The notes: generated from the letters alone by a model not told the origin. Shown: positions 34,723-43,782, counted from the stretch's first letter. The stretch: 59,411 bases of DNA from Ktedonobacterales bacterium (GCA_036557285.1 DATBHW010000042.1:1-59411), one strand, 5' to 3'. Translations and numbers: made by a program.

Positions 34723-35090
34723 TAGCGATGCTACACCTGGACGCCTCGCCTTGTAGACCCCCTTTCTTCTTTCTTCGTAAGCTTTTCCTTCTGCTCTGGG
34801 GAAAGCAGATTGCGTTCACGCTGCTGCATCTGCCAGAATATTACGAAGAAAGAAGAAAGAAGGGATGACTCTATCAGGCATCTGCTGCCAGTATAGCACT
34901 GCCACCAGCAGCCAGACAATAGACACCCGTTTTTGGCGAGCAGGCTGATAAACTGCCTTGCACCTTTCTGCACAAATTATGCGATAATGAGGGACGCGCG
35001 ATGCTTGCCGTTTCCCAGGCAAAGCCGCGCGGCGGTGGGCACACGAATACCGCTGTGCCGTGATCTCTATCGGAGGAGCAAACTCTCGAC
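34723..35090. other. Intergenic region between the thi operon and the methyltransferase
   Basis: No gene was found in these 368 bases. They contain a long inverted repeat: CCCTTTCTTCTTTCTTCGTAA at 34760-34780 against TTACGAAGAAAGAAGAAAG at 34841-34859, with about 60 bases between the arms. A possible promoter for the methyltransferase pairs TTGCAC (34958) with GATAAT (34983), but the spacing is 19. GGAGGAG precedes the next gene. Confidence 0.4.
34760..34864. repeat. Long inverted repeat with purine/pyrimidine-biased arms
   Basis: The arms are 21 bases (34760-34780) and 24 bases (34841-34864). They pair over about 19-20 positions, the right arm having one extra AAGA unit. It may be a bidirectional terminator, the relic of a small element, or an mRNA hairpin. 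No terminal duplications were seen. Confidence 0.5.
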
Positions 35091-35783
35091 ATGGCTGAAA
35101 ACATCAATGTAGAAGAACTGGCGCGCAACGCCCAACTCCGGCGCGAGATTGAAGAGCAGATCACCCGGCGATTTGCCGCTGAAGATGATGTGCTGCGCCA
35201 GACTCTGGCCGCGCAGCATCAAGCAGGGCTGCCCAACATACAGATTTCTCCTATCCGGGGGCGTTTGCTGCAAGTTCTGGCTGCTGCTAACAATACCAAA
35301 AAAATTCTAGAGATCGGCGCGCTCGGCGGCTACAGCGGTACCTGGCTGGCACGCTCGCTTCCTGTCAATGGCAAACTCATCACCCTGGAGGTCAGCCCGA
35401 AACATGCCGAAGTGGTGCGCGCTGCCTTTGCGCGGGCTGGTCTGACTGACCGCACCGAAGTGCGCGTCGGCCCGGCGGATGAACTGCTGCCCGCCGTCCA
35501 GAGCGAGGCGCCCTTCGATCTCTTCTTCATTGATGCCAACAAAGACGGCTACCCGACCTATCTCGACTGGGCCATCAGGCTTTCGCGTCCCGGCAGCATC
35601 ATCGTCTCCGATAACAACATTCGCTTTGGCAAGCCCTTTGAGGAGCCGCCCTCTGATGCCGAAAACGCGGGCATTGCCGCCTACAACCAGCGCGCCGCCA
35701 CCGACCCGCGCTTGCGCTCGATCCTGATCCCCCTGGGCAGTGACGGCATGGATGGCTTTGCCATCTCCGTCGTTCTGCCCTGA
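35091..35783 (+). CDS. Class I SAM-dependent O-methyltransferase (CCoAOMT-like)
   Basis: The 230-residue protein belongs to the Methyltransf_3 family of caffeoyl-CoA/catechol-type O-methyltransferases. Motif I is ILEIGALGGYSGTWLARSL (about 68-86), the acidic loop is LITLEVSPKHAEVVRAAF, and the metal-binding block is PFDLFFIDANKDGYPTYLDW (about 140-159), followed by GSIIVSDNNIRFG. The divalent metal ligands D and N are in place. It would methylate a hydroxyl on a small aromatic molecule. GGAGGAG lies about 12 bases before the ATG. The deoxyhypusine-synthase homologue follows by 41 bases, so co-transcription is likely. Confidence 0.85.
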   Translation: MAENINVEELARNAQLRREIEEQITRRFAAEDDVLRQTLAAQHQAGLPNIQISPIRGRLLQVLAAANNTKKILEIGALGGYSGTWLARSLPVNGKLITLEVSPKHAEVVRAAFARAGLTDRTEVRVGPADELLPAVQSEAPFDLFFIDANKDGYPTYLDWAIRLSRPGSIIVSDNNIRFGKPFEEPPSDAENAGIAAYNQRAATDPRLRSILIPLGSDGMDGFAISVVLP

Positions 35784-35824
35784 TTGGCGCCAGATAAAAC
35801 TGTCAAAGAAAGATAGAGCAGCGG

Positions 35825-36988
35825 ATGAGTACGCCACATCAACATCATCATCATCACCACCAGCCAGGCCATCAGCACAACACCTCTGGGCAGCAATCAC
35901 AGAAGGATGACCAGGCGACGGGCTATCTCAGCGGCCAGCGCATCCTGCCACACAGGCTGCGCCCCGACATGACCGTTGCCGAACTGGTGGACAGCGCCTT
36001 TCAAGCCTACAACTCGGCGCGGCTCAACGAAGCTTGCCGCCTCTACGCGGAGCGCATGCTCGACCCACAGCAAGATGTGACCATCGCGCTGACTCTGGCT
36101 GGCGCGCTGACGCCTGCCGGCCTGGGCGGCAGCATCCTGACTTTGATGGAATACGGCTTTATTGACTTCATCGTCAGCACCGGCGCGAACCTCTATCACG
36201 ACATTCATCACGCGCTGGCTTATACCCTCCATCGCGGCAGTTTTGAGCTTGACGACACCGAATTGCAGCGCGAAGGGGTCATTCGCATCTACGACATTCT
36301 CTTCAAGGACGAGGTTCTGCTGGACACCGACGCTTTTCTGCGCGAAACGTTCAGAACCGTGCCTGATCGGCCTATGTCCACCGCCGAGCTTCATTACCAT
36401 ATTGGCCGTCGCCTGCTCGACGTGGGCGTCAAACCCGAATACTCCGTGCTGGCGCAGGCGGCAGCCTGGGACATTCCCATCTACACCTCTTCGCCCGGCG
36501 ATTCATCCATCGGCATGAACCTGGCGCGGCACGCGCTGGATGGCGCGCGCCTGACCATTGACCCGATGCTGGATGTCAACGAAACCACCGCGCTGGTCCT
36601 CAATGCCACGCGCAACGGCGTCATCATCCTGGGCGGCGGTTCCCCCAAAAACTTCTATCTGCAAACCCAGCCGCAGCTTTGGGAAGTGCTGGGCATCAAC
36701 AAAGGCGGCCACGATTACTTTATCCAGATCACCAGCGATGCCCCCCACTGGGGCGGCCTTTCCGGGGCCACCCCTTCAGAAGCCGTCTCCTGGGGGAAGA
36801 TCAAGCCCGATCAACTGCGCGATACCGTCGTCGTCTATGCCGACACCACCCTGGCCTTGCCGGTCCTGGCCGCCTATGCCATCAGCAAAGCAAAGCCGCG
36901 CCCGCGTCGCGGATTGTACGCGCGGCGCGAAGCCTTGATTGAGCAGATGCGAGCCGATTATGAGCAGGGCAAACGCATTCGCCAATAA
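35825..36988 (+). CDS. Deoxyhypusine-synthase-family protein with histidine-rich N-terminus
   Basis: The 387-residue protein is a bacterial member of the deoxyhypusine synthase family. LAGALTPAGLGGSILTLMEY and FIVSTGANLYHDIHHAL form the NAD-binding N-terminal half. GVIILGGGSPKNFYLQTQP, then SGATPSEAVSWGKI, matches the human active-site segment EAVSWGKI. The catalytic lysine (K329 in human) is therefore conserved. The enzyme moves the aminobutyl group of spermidine via an enzyme-imine. Bacterial members may make homospermidine or modify an unknown target, as bacteria lack eIF5A. The first 20 residues are unusual, with HQHHHHHHQPGHQH a native metal-binding-like tail. GATAGAGCAGCGG precedes the ATG. 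Confidence 0.85.
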   Translation: MSTPHQHHHHHHQPGHQHNTSGQQSQKDDQATGYLSGQRILPHRLRPDMTVAELVDSAFQAYNSARLNEACRLYAERMLDPQQDVTIALTLAGALTPAGLGGSILTLMEYGFIDFIVSTGANLYHDIHHALAYTLHRGSFELDDTELQREGVIRIYDILFKDEVLLDTDAFLRETFRTVPDRPMSTAELHYHIGRRLLDVGVKPEYSVLAQAAAWDIPIYTSSPGDSSIGMNLARHALDGARLTIDPMLDVNETTALVLNATRNGVIILGGGSPKNFYLQTQPQLWEVLGINKGGHDYFIQITSDAPHWGGLSGATPSEAVSWGKIKPDQLRDTVVVYADTTLALPVLAAYAISKAKPRPRRGLYARREALIEQMRADYEQGKRIRQ

Positions 36989-37052
36989 CAAACCCTGGCA
37001 GCCATCCTGGTCCAGCGATTACCTGAGCGGGCCGCGCGACAGAGAGAACCCA

Positions 37053-37673
37053 TCAGGCGTTTTGGATTTGAGTAATGAAGTCGGCAACAGGGACCGAACG
37101 GGATCTGATGCTCATCATGACGGTTTCCGGGCTTCGCGGCTGAACGAGACCATTCTGCACAAGAAATCTTCCTGAAGGACCGCCGACGATAAAGGCGTAC
37201 CCAGATTTGTAAATGTGCAAAAAGAGCAGCGCGTGTTCGCCCGCCTGGAACAAAGGATCATCCTGTATTTCATACTTCGTCCCATCCAGTATTCCTCCCG
37301 TTTGATGAATAAGGATAGTCGGGCTTTTGAGGAGGCGCCGCTCATCTACAATGGTTCGCTCAATCGTGAACACATAATCCGTGAAGACGATTCCGTCGTC
37401 CTGCCCCTGATCATTTTTCGTGAAGCCAACACGCTTGATGCTGGCAATAGCTCCTAACACCACCACATCAGAAGCGGCTTTGGCGCTTTTCACATCTGAA
37501 TACAGAACACTCCAGCTTGCATCTAATGTGACCACCCGCGAGTAGGAAGGCTGCTGGCTGGCTGCTGATGATGATTGATCGCATCCCCCCAACCCAACCA
37601 GCAGGCACAGAGCGATCCCCCAAAAAAGCCCGAACCTCCGAAGAGTTCTGTTGGCAATGTTCACCTTTACCAT
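37053..37673 (-). CDS. Hypothetical lipoprotein
   Basis: The 206-residue protein has a signal peptide with a lipobox (LCLLVGLGGC, C about 32), then a polar linker and a beta-rich domain (SDVVVLGAIASIKRV, IVFTDYVFTIERTIVD, GEHALLFLHIYKSGYAFIVG, GPSGRFLVQNGLV). The order suggests a secreted beta-sandwich, but I recognise no family. The ATG at 37673 follows ACGGAGGGA. It is exported and membrane-anchored, with unknown ligand. It converges on the deoxyhypusine-synthase homologue and lies 76 bases downstream of the stalk protein at 37750 on the same strand. Confidence 0.55.
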   Translation of the reverse strand: MVKVNIANRTLRRFGLFWGIALCLLVGLGGCDQSSSAASQQPSYSRVVTLDASWSVLYSDVKSAKAASDVVVLGAIASIKRVGFTKNDQGQDDGIVFTDYVFTIERTIVDERRLLKSPTILIHQTGGILDGTKYEIQDDPLFQAGEHALLFLHIYKSGYAFIVGGPSGRFLVQNGLVQPRSPETVMMSIRSRSVPVADFITQIQNA

Positions 37674-37749
37674 TCCATTTCCCTCCGTTCCCTCGTCAGG
37701 GAGCATCACTTCTGTGAACAGTGTTACATATACCAGCTTTTACCGTACC

Positions 37750-39006
37750 CTACGGTGTGGGGCTTGGCGTCGGACTGGGTGTCGGACTGGGTGTCGGACT
37801 CGACGTCGGGCTGGGCGTCGGCGTCGGTGTTGGTGTCGGTGTCGGAGTAGGGGTCGGACTCGGCGTCGGAGTAGGGGTCGGGCTGGGTGTGGGAGTCCGC
37901 GTGGGCGATGGCCTGCGAGTCGGCGTCGGCGAAGGCGTTGGGTGAGGAGTTGGTTTGCTTGCCCCAGGCGCAGTTGGTGCGGGCGTAGGTGAAGCCGTTG
38001 GATCACTCGTTGGCATCGGCGAAGGCGCTGGACTGAAAGTTGGCGTCTGATTCAAGAGCATAAGCGGATTATCTGCGCTGGCTCTTCCTCTGGTCGCGCC
38101 TACTGCCACGATCCCAATCAGCAGAAGTACCAGAACCGCCGCAATCAAGGCTGCCACTTGCACCCTTGAAAATCCTCGCCGTCGTTCATGTCCCGGCAAA
38201 GGGCTTAACAGGAGCGGCGCGCGTGTGATTTCGCCGCTCGGAGCGAGGGGTCGCGTTTTCTTCGCCTGGCCTGCCCGCCTGGGGGTGTGATTGGGCCTGG
38301 TGACAAGCACTCGCTCCAGCGTCGGGTTACTAAACGATTGCGAGTCATTCCAACCTACCTGGGCGCGGAGCATGCCCGGGTCAGCCGGGTCCAGTCCCAG
38401 GCGCAGTTCGCGCTGCCATTCATTGCGGGCGATTTCTGAGGGCGACACTATGTTGGCTTCTTGCCAGTCAAGCGTTGAGTGCAATCTAAAGGTATAAAGA
38501 GGTTTGCCTTTTGCCGATGAATGAGGCGTATCCGAAGTGATCAGCAGCGCGTCTTCCGCGAGGAGAAGCTGAAACCACAGCTTCTTCAGTAATTGTTTCC
38601 ACTCGTCCCGGCCCGGTGGTTTGGGCGCCGGGATAGTGACAAAGCGCCCTCCCACCGCCGTTTTCAGCAGCAGATGGCAGTCATAAGGCGTTTCCAAGAT
38701 CGCCTGGCCCAGTGCGCGATAAGACACCTGCGCTTCCACTGACCGCTCGTGGACGCTGATCTGATACAGACGCAAAGGATCGTCCAGTACCTTCACCTCG
38801 GTAAGATAGAGCGGCTCCTGTCCCGCGAAAGAGAGCGCCGTTGTGGCCGAGGCAACCAGATACCGGGTCAGGTGATCCTGCCAACCCGCATTCAGCGCGG
38901 CGGCCTTGAGCGCCACCGTCCACTGGAAGTTTGATCGCTGCGCAACAAGCAGCGGGTGGTCCTGAGCGGTTTCCTCATTGCTCTCAGAAGAACCATCAGA
39001 AAACAT
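37750..39006 (-). CDS. Single-pass membrane protein with a C-terminal Pro/Thr/Ser stalk
   Basis: The 418-residue protein has an intracellular N-terminal part of about 280 residues with no recognised domain, one membrane helix ([20 protein letters not shown], about 285-307), and a C-terminus of roughly 90 residues built almost only from PTP/PSP repeats. The repeat resembles cell-wall-spanning or O-mannosylated stalks. Topology (N-in, C-out) is inferred. TAGGAGCC lies about 11 bases before the ATG. It is divergent from the ABC exporter operon across 334 bases. Low-complexity coding sequence makes the stalk length likely to vary among strains. Confidence 0.65.
   Translation of the reverse strand: MFSDGSSESNEETAQDHPLLVAQRSNFQWTVALKAAALNAGWQDHLTRYLVASATTALSFAGQEPLYLTEVKVLDDPLRLYQISVHERSVEAQVSYRALGQAILETPYDCHLLLKTAVGGRFVTIPAPKPPGRDEWKQLLKKLWFQLLLAEDALLITSDTPHSSAKGKPLYTFRLHSTLDWQEANIVSPSEIARNEWQRELRLGLDPADPGMLRAQVGWNDSQSFSNPTLERVLVTRPNHTPRRAGQAKKTRPLAPSGEITRAPLLLSPLPGHERRRGFSRVQVAALIAAVLVLLLIGIVAVGATRGRASADNPLMLLNQTPTFSPAPSPMPTSDPTASPTPAPTAPGASKPTPHPTPSPTPTRRPSPTRTPTPSPTPTPTPSPTPTPTPTPTPTPTPSPTSSPTPSPTPSPTPSPTP
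37753..37945 (-). repeat. Low-complexity (PT/PS)n coding tandem repeat
   Basis: On the plus strand the region is a run of GTCGG(C/A/T)GT-like units of six to twelve bases, which encodes the Pro/Thr/Ser stalk on the minus strand. The periodicity is coding-driven and would be prone to slippage. Confidence 0.75.
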
Positions 39007-39340
39007 AGCTGATTGGCTCCTATAGGCGCGCGAATGGGAACAGATAGAAAAAGCGCATTCTCATGAGCCGCCTGATAGTATAACGAGCATCCCTGGCAAG
39101 AGGCACACGGTTTACCCCCTGATTTCACCGCCAGACATCTGATCAAGCAAAACGAATGCCAATTTTGTGGGCAGAGACGCGCAAAAGGGAGCGCGCTACA
39201 AGCCATTCCTGATATTTCGGGAGCATAACGTGTACGTTTGCGTCAAAGCCGTCAAACATGCTATAATATAATTCTGCCCAGTTCATATCTTCTTGTCTCT
39301 GAAAAGCCCGAACGGCTGCATACTCTAGAAAGGTTTTGAG
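39007..39340. other. Divergent intergenic region upstream of the ABC exporter operon
   Basis: No gene is supported in these 334 bases. The stretch contains the promoter of the exporter operon (39238-39267) and must contain that of the stalk-protein gene on the opposite strand. Confidence 0.4.
39238..39267 (+). promoter_or_regulatory. Promoter of the heterodimeric ABC exporter operon
   Basis: TTGCGT (39238-39243) and a perfect TATAAT (39262-39267) are separated by 18 bases. The GTG start lies about 75 bases downstream of the -10, leaving room for a short leader. Confidence 0.6.
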
Positions 39341-41218
39341 GTGACATTAAGTACGTGGAAAACCCATCCGATTCGATCATTCTTCAGCACATGGCAGACA
39401 AGCGGACGCATTTATGTACGAATCTTCGGCCTCCTTCGTCCCCATAAGACGTTAGCCCTGGGCGCTCTAGGCTGCCTCATCCTCGCCACGGTCCTGGCCC
39501 TGCTCATTCCTGAACTGATCGCCCAGGTGATTGCCATCGGCATTGGCAGCGGGAACCTGCGCAATCTCGTACTGATTAGTGGAGCCGTCCTTATCGCCAG
39601 CATTCTGCGCGGCCTCGCAGCCTACGGCCAGGGCTATCTTTCGCAAGCACTCTCTGTCGAAATAGCCTATGATCTGCGCAACCAGATTTACGACCATCTG
39701 CAACGTTTGAGCTTCTCGTTTCATGACGAGTCAGAAACCGGGCAGTTGATGTCGCGCATGACCGTTGACATCGAGGCTGTGCGCAACGCTTTTCCGCTGG
39801 GCTTCTTGCGCGCCCTCATCGCCATTCTCTACTTCGCCGCTGTCGCCATTATCCTGGCGATACTGGACCTCCCCCTGGCGTTGGTTATCCTGCTCGCTGT
39901 ACCCATCTTGATCGCCCTCGCCATACAGGTAGCGCGCCGTCTGCGCCCCATGTGGGACAACGCCCAGCAAGAAACGGGCGCGCTCAGCACCATCATGCAA
40001 GAAAGCCTGAGCGGGCGGCGGGTTGTCCTCTCGTTCGTGCGCGAAGCCTTCGAGATAACCAAATTCGAGGCAAAAAACCAGGAGTTGCGCAACCTGAAAA
40101 TCAGCGCGCAGCGCCTTTCGGCCTGGAATCAGCCCTTGATGGTCCTGTCGCTGAACCTCGTCACCGTCCTGGTCCTCTGGGTGGGGGGCACTGCCGTCAT
40201 CAGCCAGCGTGTCAGCCTGCCAACATTAGTCGCAGTAATTCAGTATGCCCTGCTGCTCGGCACGCCAGTGCGCTCCTTTGGCTTCATGATTACCTGGCTC
40301 ATGCGCGCGCGCTCCAGCGGTCATCGCATCTTCGAGGTGCTGGACACCGAACCCGTCATCAAAGACGCCCCCAACGCTATCGCCTTGCGCCAGGTGGCAG
40401 GCCATGTGCGCTTCGAGGGGGTCGGCTTCGCCTATGGGTCTGGCCCCCGAATCCTTGACGAAATCAATATTGACGCGCAGCCAGGGCAGGTGATCGCGCT
40501 CCTGGGTACAACGGGCAGCGGGAAAAGCACCATTTTATCTCTCCTGCCGCGCTTTTACGATGTCACCGAAGGGCGCATTACCGTTGACGGCCATGATATT
40601 CGGGCGGTGCAGCACGCATCGCTGCGGCGCAGCATCGGCTTTGTGTTACAGGATGTCTTTCTCTTCAACGCCACGCTGCGCGAGAACATCGCCTTTGGCG
40701 CTCCCCATGCCACCGAAGAGCAAATCATCGCCGCCGCAAAAGTGGCTCGCCTGCACGACTTCGCCTGCACACTGCCAGATGGCTACGAGACATGGGTAGG
40801 CGAGCGCGGCGTCACGCTTTCTGGCGGCCAGAAGCAGCGCGTCGCCATCGCCCGCACCATCCTGTTTGACCCGCGTATCCTGGTGCTGGATGACGCAACC
40901 TCCAGCGTTGATATGGAGACAGAATATCTGATTCAAGAGGCGCTGGATGCCGTCATGCGCGGGCGCACGAGCTTTGTCGTCGCCTCGCGCCTGCGCACCA
41001 TCAAACGCGCCGACCAGATTCTTGTGCTGGATCGTGGCCGGATTATCGAGCGCGGCACGCACGACACTCTGCTGGCTCTTGATGGAACGTATGCGCGCCT
41101 GTACGAGTTGCAGCTACGCGAACAAGAGGAATACGAAGCCCAGGCGCTCAAGCTGCTGGACGGCGAAAAACCGGCGGCGCTGACCGAGGCAGACACCCCC
41201 CAGCAAACCAGGAGATAA
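39341..41218 (+). CDS. ABC exporter subunit with degenerate ATP site (heterodimer partner 1)
   Basis: The 625-residue fused permease/ATPase has six membrane helices (about 35-320), Walker A LLGTTGSGKSTILSL and signature TLSGGQKQRVAIARTIL. The Walker B end reads ILVLDDATSSVD, with aspartate where the catalytic glutamate should be. The H-loop reads VVASRLRTIK, lacking the switch histidine. This pattern marks the subunit with the non-canonical site in heterodimeric exporters such as TM287/288, LmrCD and BmrCD. The partner starts four bases after the stop and is canonical. GTG start with AAGGTTTTGAG upstream. It likely exports drugs or lipids. Confidence 0.9.
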   Translation: MTLSTWKTHPIRSFFSTWQTSGRIYVRIFGLLRPHKTLALGALGCLILATVLALLIPELIAQVIAIGIGSGNLRNLVLISGAVLIASILRGLAAYGQGYLSQALSVEIAYDLRNQIYDHLQRLSFSFHDESETGQLMSRMTVDIEAVRNAFPLGFLRALIAILYFAAVAIILAILDLPLALVILLAVPILIALAIQVARRLRPMWDNAQQETGALSTIMQESLSGRRVVLSFVREAFEITKFEAKNQELRNLKISAQRLSAWNQPLMVLSLNLVTVLVLWVGGTAVISQRVSLPTLVAVIQYALLLGTPVRSFGFMITWLMRARSSGHRIFEVLDTEPVIKDAPNAIALRQVAGHVRFEGVGFAYGSGPRILDEINIDAQPGQVIALLGTTGSGKSTILSLLPRFYDVTEGRITVDGHDIRAVQHASLRRSIGFVLQDVFLFNATLRENIAFGAPHATEEQIIAAAKVARLHDFACTLPDGYETWVGERGVTLSGGQKQRVAIARTILFDPRILVLDDATSSVDMETEYLIQEALDAVMRGRTSFVVASRLRTIKRADQILVLDRGRIIERGTHDTLLALDGTYARLYELQLREQEEYEAQALKLLDGEKPAALTEADTPQQTRR

Positions 41219-41221
41219 CCC

Positions 41222-43048
41222 ATGAAAGCGACCTCCTACGCGGAGTACCGGCGGAGCCATCGTTGGCGCGAAAACAGCCTTGCCAGCGACGACGAGGATA
41301 TTTATGGCAAGTTCGATTTGCAGCTCATCCGCCGCTTTGGCCCCTACCTGGCCCGCTATCGCGCCGCCAGCATCGCCAGCGTCATCCTCATGTTGCTATA
41401 CACCGGGCTGAACGTCGCCTATCCTTTCCTGATCGGCGTGGCAATTGATGACTTCATCAGCCGCAGCAACCTGGGTGGCCTGGCTATCGCCAGCGCCGGC
41501 CTGGTCGCGCTTAACATCGTTATGTGGCTGGCTCAATACTGGCAAGTCTGGAGTATGTCCTGGGTAGGCGAGCAGGTTCTCTACCATCTGAGTTCGGATA
41601 TGTTTGCCCATCTCCAGCGGCTCTCGCTCAGCTTCTACGACCACACGCAGATCGGGCGCGTCATGTCGCGCCTACAGAGCGATGTTGATGTGCTGGAAGG
41701 CTTGCTGAGTTCAGGGTTGCTCTCCATTCTGAGTTCCCTGCTGGCGCTGATCGGCATCATCGGCGCGATGCTGATCATGAACGTATCGCTGGCGCTGCTG
41801 GCCTTCACCGTCCTTCCCCTCATGATTGGCATCGCGGCGTTCTGGCAGAAACACGCGCAGCGTTCCTTCCGCGTGACGCGGGCAGCTATTTCATTAGTGA
41901 ATGCCACGCTTCAAGAAAATATCTCCGGCATGCGCGTCATCCAGAGCATGGTGCGCGAGGACCGCAACCGCGAAGAGTTCGACGACCTCAACGCCTACAA
42001 CCGCGATACAAACCTGACCGCCAGCAAGATCGCCGCGCTGGTCCTGCCGCTGGTGGAAGTGGTGGCCGCCATCGCCATTGTCATCACCCTCTTTTATGGC
42101 AGTGTGCTGATCTCGCGCGGCTCCCTGAGCGTCGGCGTGCTGGTAGCCTTTATCCTCTATATCTATCGCTTTTTCGATCCCATCCGTGATCTCAGCCAGC
42201 AATACACCCAGTTGCAGCGTTCAGGCGTAGCCGCCGAGCGTATCTTCCAAATCCTCTCGATACCCGTTGAAATCACTGATCGCCCCAACGCCAAAGTCCT
42301 GCCACAGATCAAAGGTGATGTGGAGTTCCGCGAAGTCGTCTTCGGCTACAAGCCCGAAGCGCCCGTCTTGCAAGGGCTGAACCTTTCGATCAAAGCCGGT
42401 CAGACCGCCGCCATCGTGGGGCATACCGGCGCGGGAAAAAGCACCATCGCCAGCCTGCTTTCGCGCTTCTATGATGTGCAGCAAGGGGCTGTCTTGATTG
42501 ATGGATACGATGTAAAAGAAGTGACGCAGAGTTCGCTGCGCAGCCAGATTGGCATCGTCCTTCAGGAGCCGTTCCTCTTCACCGGAACCATCCGCGACAA
42601 CATCAGCTATGGCCGCCTTGAAGCGACTGATGAAGAGATTGAGGAGGCGGCGCGGGTCATCGGCGTCCACGACATCATCATCCAACTGCCCCGGGGTTAT
42701 GAAACGCCTATCCGCGAGCGCGGGCGCAACCTCAGCGTGGGCCAGCGTCAGCTCATCTCCTTCGCGCGGGCGCTGCTGGCCGACCCACGTATCCTCATAC
42801 TGGACGAGGCCACCGCCAACATTGATACCTTCACCGAAGTGCTGGTGCAGCAGGGCTTGCAGCGTCTGCTGCATGGACGCACCGCGCTGGTGATCGCGCA
42901 CCGCCTCTCGACGATCAAGAACGCCGATACCATCATCGTCCTTCAGGGCGGGCGCATCATCGAGCAAGGCTCCCACCAGGAACTTTTGCAGCGCGACGGA
43001 GCCTACGCCACGCTCTACGCGATGGGCTTCCGCCAATCGCATGTTTGA
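41222..43048 (+). CDS. ABC exporter subunit with canonical ATP site (heterodimer partner 2)
   Basis: The 608-residue fused permease/ATPase carries Walker A IVGHTGAGKSTIASLL, signature NLSVGQRQLISFARALL, Walker B with glutamate ILILDEATANID and an intact H-loop VIAHRLSTIKNAD. The signature has V in the second glycine region (LSVGQ), a common variant in this subfamily. Together with the preceding gene it would form one asymmetric exporter. The gap of three bases between stop and ATG and the AACCAGGAGATAACC site show tight co-translation. Substrate unknown. Confidence 0.9.
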   Translation: MKATSYAEYRRSHRWRENSLASDDEDIYGKFDLQLIRRFGPYLARYRAASIASVILMLLYTGLNVAYPFLIGVAIDDFISRSNLGGLAIASAGLVALNIVMWLAQYWQVWSMSWVGEQVLYHLSSDMFAHLQRLSLSFYDHTQIGRVMSRLQSDVDVLEGLLSSGLLSILSSLLALIGIIGAMLIMNVSLALLAFTVLPLMIGIAAFWQKHAQRSFRVTRAAISLVNATLQENISGMRVIQSMVREDRNREEFDDLNAYNRDTNLTASKIAALVLPLVEVVAAIAIVITLFYGSVLISRGSLSVGVLVAFILYIYRFFDPIRDLSQQYTQLQRSGVAAERIFQILSIPVEITDRPNAKVLPQIKGDVEFREVVFGYKPEAPVLQGLNLSIKAGQTAAIVGHTGAGKSTIASLLSRFYDVQQGAVLIDGYDVKEVTQSSLRSQIGIVLQEPFLFTGTIRDNISYGRLEATDEEIEEAARVIGVHDIIIQLPRGYETPIRERGRNLSVGQRQLISFARALLADPRILILDEATANIDTFTEVLVQQGLQRLLHGRTALVIAHRLSTIKNADTIIVLQGGRIIEQGSHQELLQRDGAYATLYAMGFRQSHV

Positions 43049-43090
43049 GAGCGCACCTGCTTGTACCGCCGCCTTCCAGGCGGCTAAACC

Positions 43091-43207
43091 GCGTGTACCG
43101 CCGCCGTCCCTGGCGGCCAAACCGTTCGCCAGCGCGAACGCTCGCTCTAGTAGGCAACGCTCGTGCTGGCCCAACGTTGCGCCGCCAGGGACGGCGGCGG
43201 TACACGC
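43091..43207. repeat. Long palindromic repeat with perfect 27-bp inverted arms
   Basis: Bases 43091-43117 (GCGTGTACCGCCGCCGTCCC and on) are the exact reverse complement of 43181-43207. The core (CCGCC..CAGG/TGGCGG) is related to the inner palindrome of the elements at 25727, 31465 and 55861, but GGTTCYACCAA ends are absent. A half arm, TTGTACCGCCGCCTTCCAGG, lies just before it at 43061. It sits between the ABC exporter and the convergent NUDIX gene. Confidence 0.75.
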
Positions 43208-43275
43208 AAATGCTAGTCGCATTCAAGAAGACGTGATATTAGCAAAGAGGGTATTGCACTACTTAACAGAAGAAC

Positions 43276-43743
43276 CTAAGAAACACTTTGCCCATCTTCC
43301 AGATAGAGAGTTACTTCCTCTCTCTGCGCTTTTACCGCAAAAGGTAGCCTTTTCGCTGACCAGGGATTCAGCAAATGCACCGCCTCATCCAATGACACAA
43401 ATTGGAACGTCTCCAACTCCTGCGCTTGCAAACGTATCTGCCCAAGGCTTTCTTCCCCTAACACCCCACCGAAAAAGACAAACTCCATGCCCTCTTCTCG
43501 CCTTGTTTGCTGCGCCTTATAGTCAACACACAACAGCCTTTCCACCGCTATCTCTAACCCTAATTCCTCCTTGATTTCTCGCATACAAGCCTGTCTTGGC
43601 GATTCCCCATCCTCCACTACTCCCCCTGGCAACAACCAGAATGGCCGGTATACCGGCTTCACAATCAAAATCTTCTGCGACGTATTGAAAAACAAAGCCC
43701 CAGCGGCCATCCGTTTCTTAGGAAAAGGTCCAGGCAAACTCAT
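43276..43743 (-). CDS. NUDIX hydrolase
   Basis: The 155-residue protein contains a complete Nudix box, GGVVEDGESPRQACMREIKE followed by ELGLEI (about residues 40-65). It matches GX5EX7REUXEEXGU, with the two metal-binding glutamates present. Such enzymes hydrolyse nucleoside diphosphates linked to another group; the substrate is unclear. LFFNTSQKILIVKPVYRPFW precedes the box as in housecleaning ADP-ribose/NTP-type members. The ATG at 43743 follows GGAGGCTGAGTGA. The longer upstream frame runs through a repeat and a neighbouring gene and is rejected. Confidence 0.82.
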   Translation of the reverse strand: MSLPGPFPKKRMAAGALFFNTSQKILIVKPVYRPFWLLPGGVVEDGESPRQACMREIKEELGLEIAVERLLCVDYKAQQTRREEGMEFVFFGGVLGEESLGQIRLQAQELETFQFVSLDEAVHLLNPWSAKRLPFAVKAQREEVTLYLEDGQSVS

Positions 43744-43782
43744 TTCACTCAGCCTCCGCGCTGGCGGCCCGCTGCGCCAGCC

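Noticed and set aside
37753-37945. Plus-strand frame of almost only Gly and Val
   Set aside because: It is the antisense of the Pro/Thr/Ser stalk on the minus strand. The minus-strand frame continues into a full protein with a membrane helix.
42221-43222. 333-codon minus-strand frame opposite the second ABC subunit
   Set aside because: It is an antisense shadow and extends into a palindromic repeat, with no domain.
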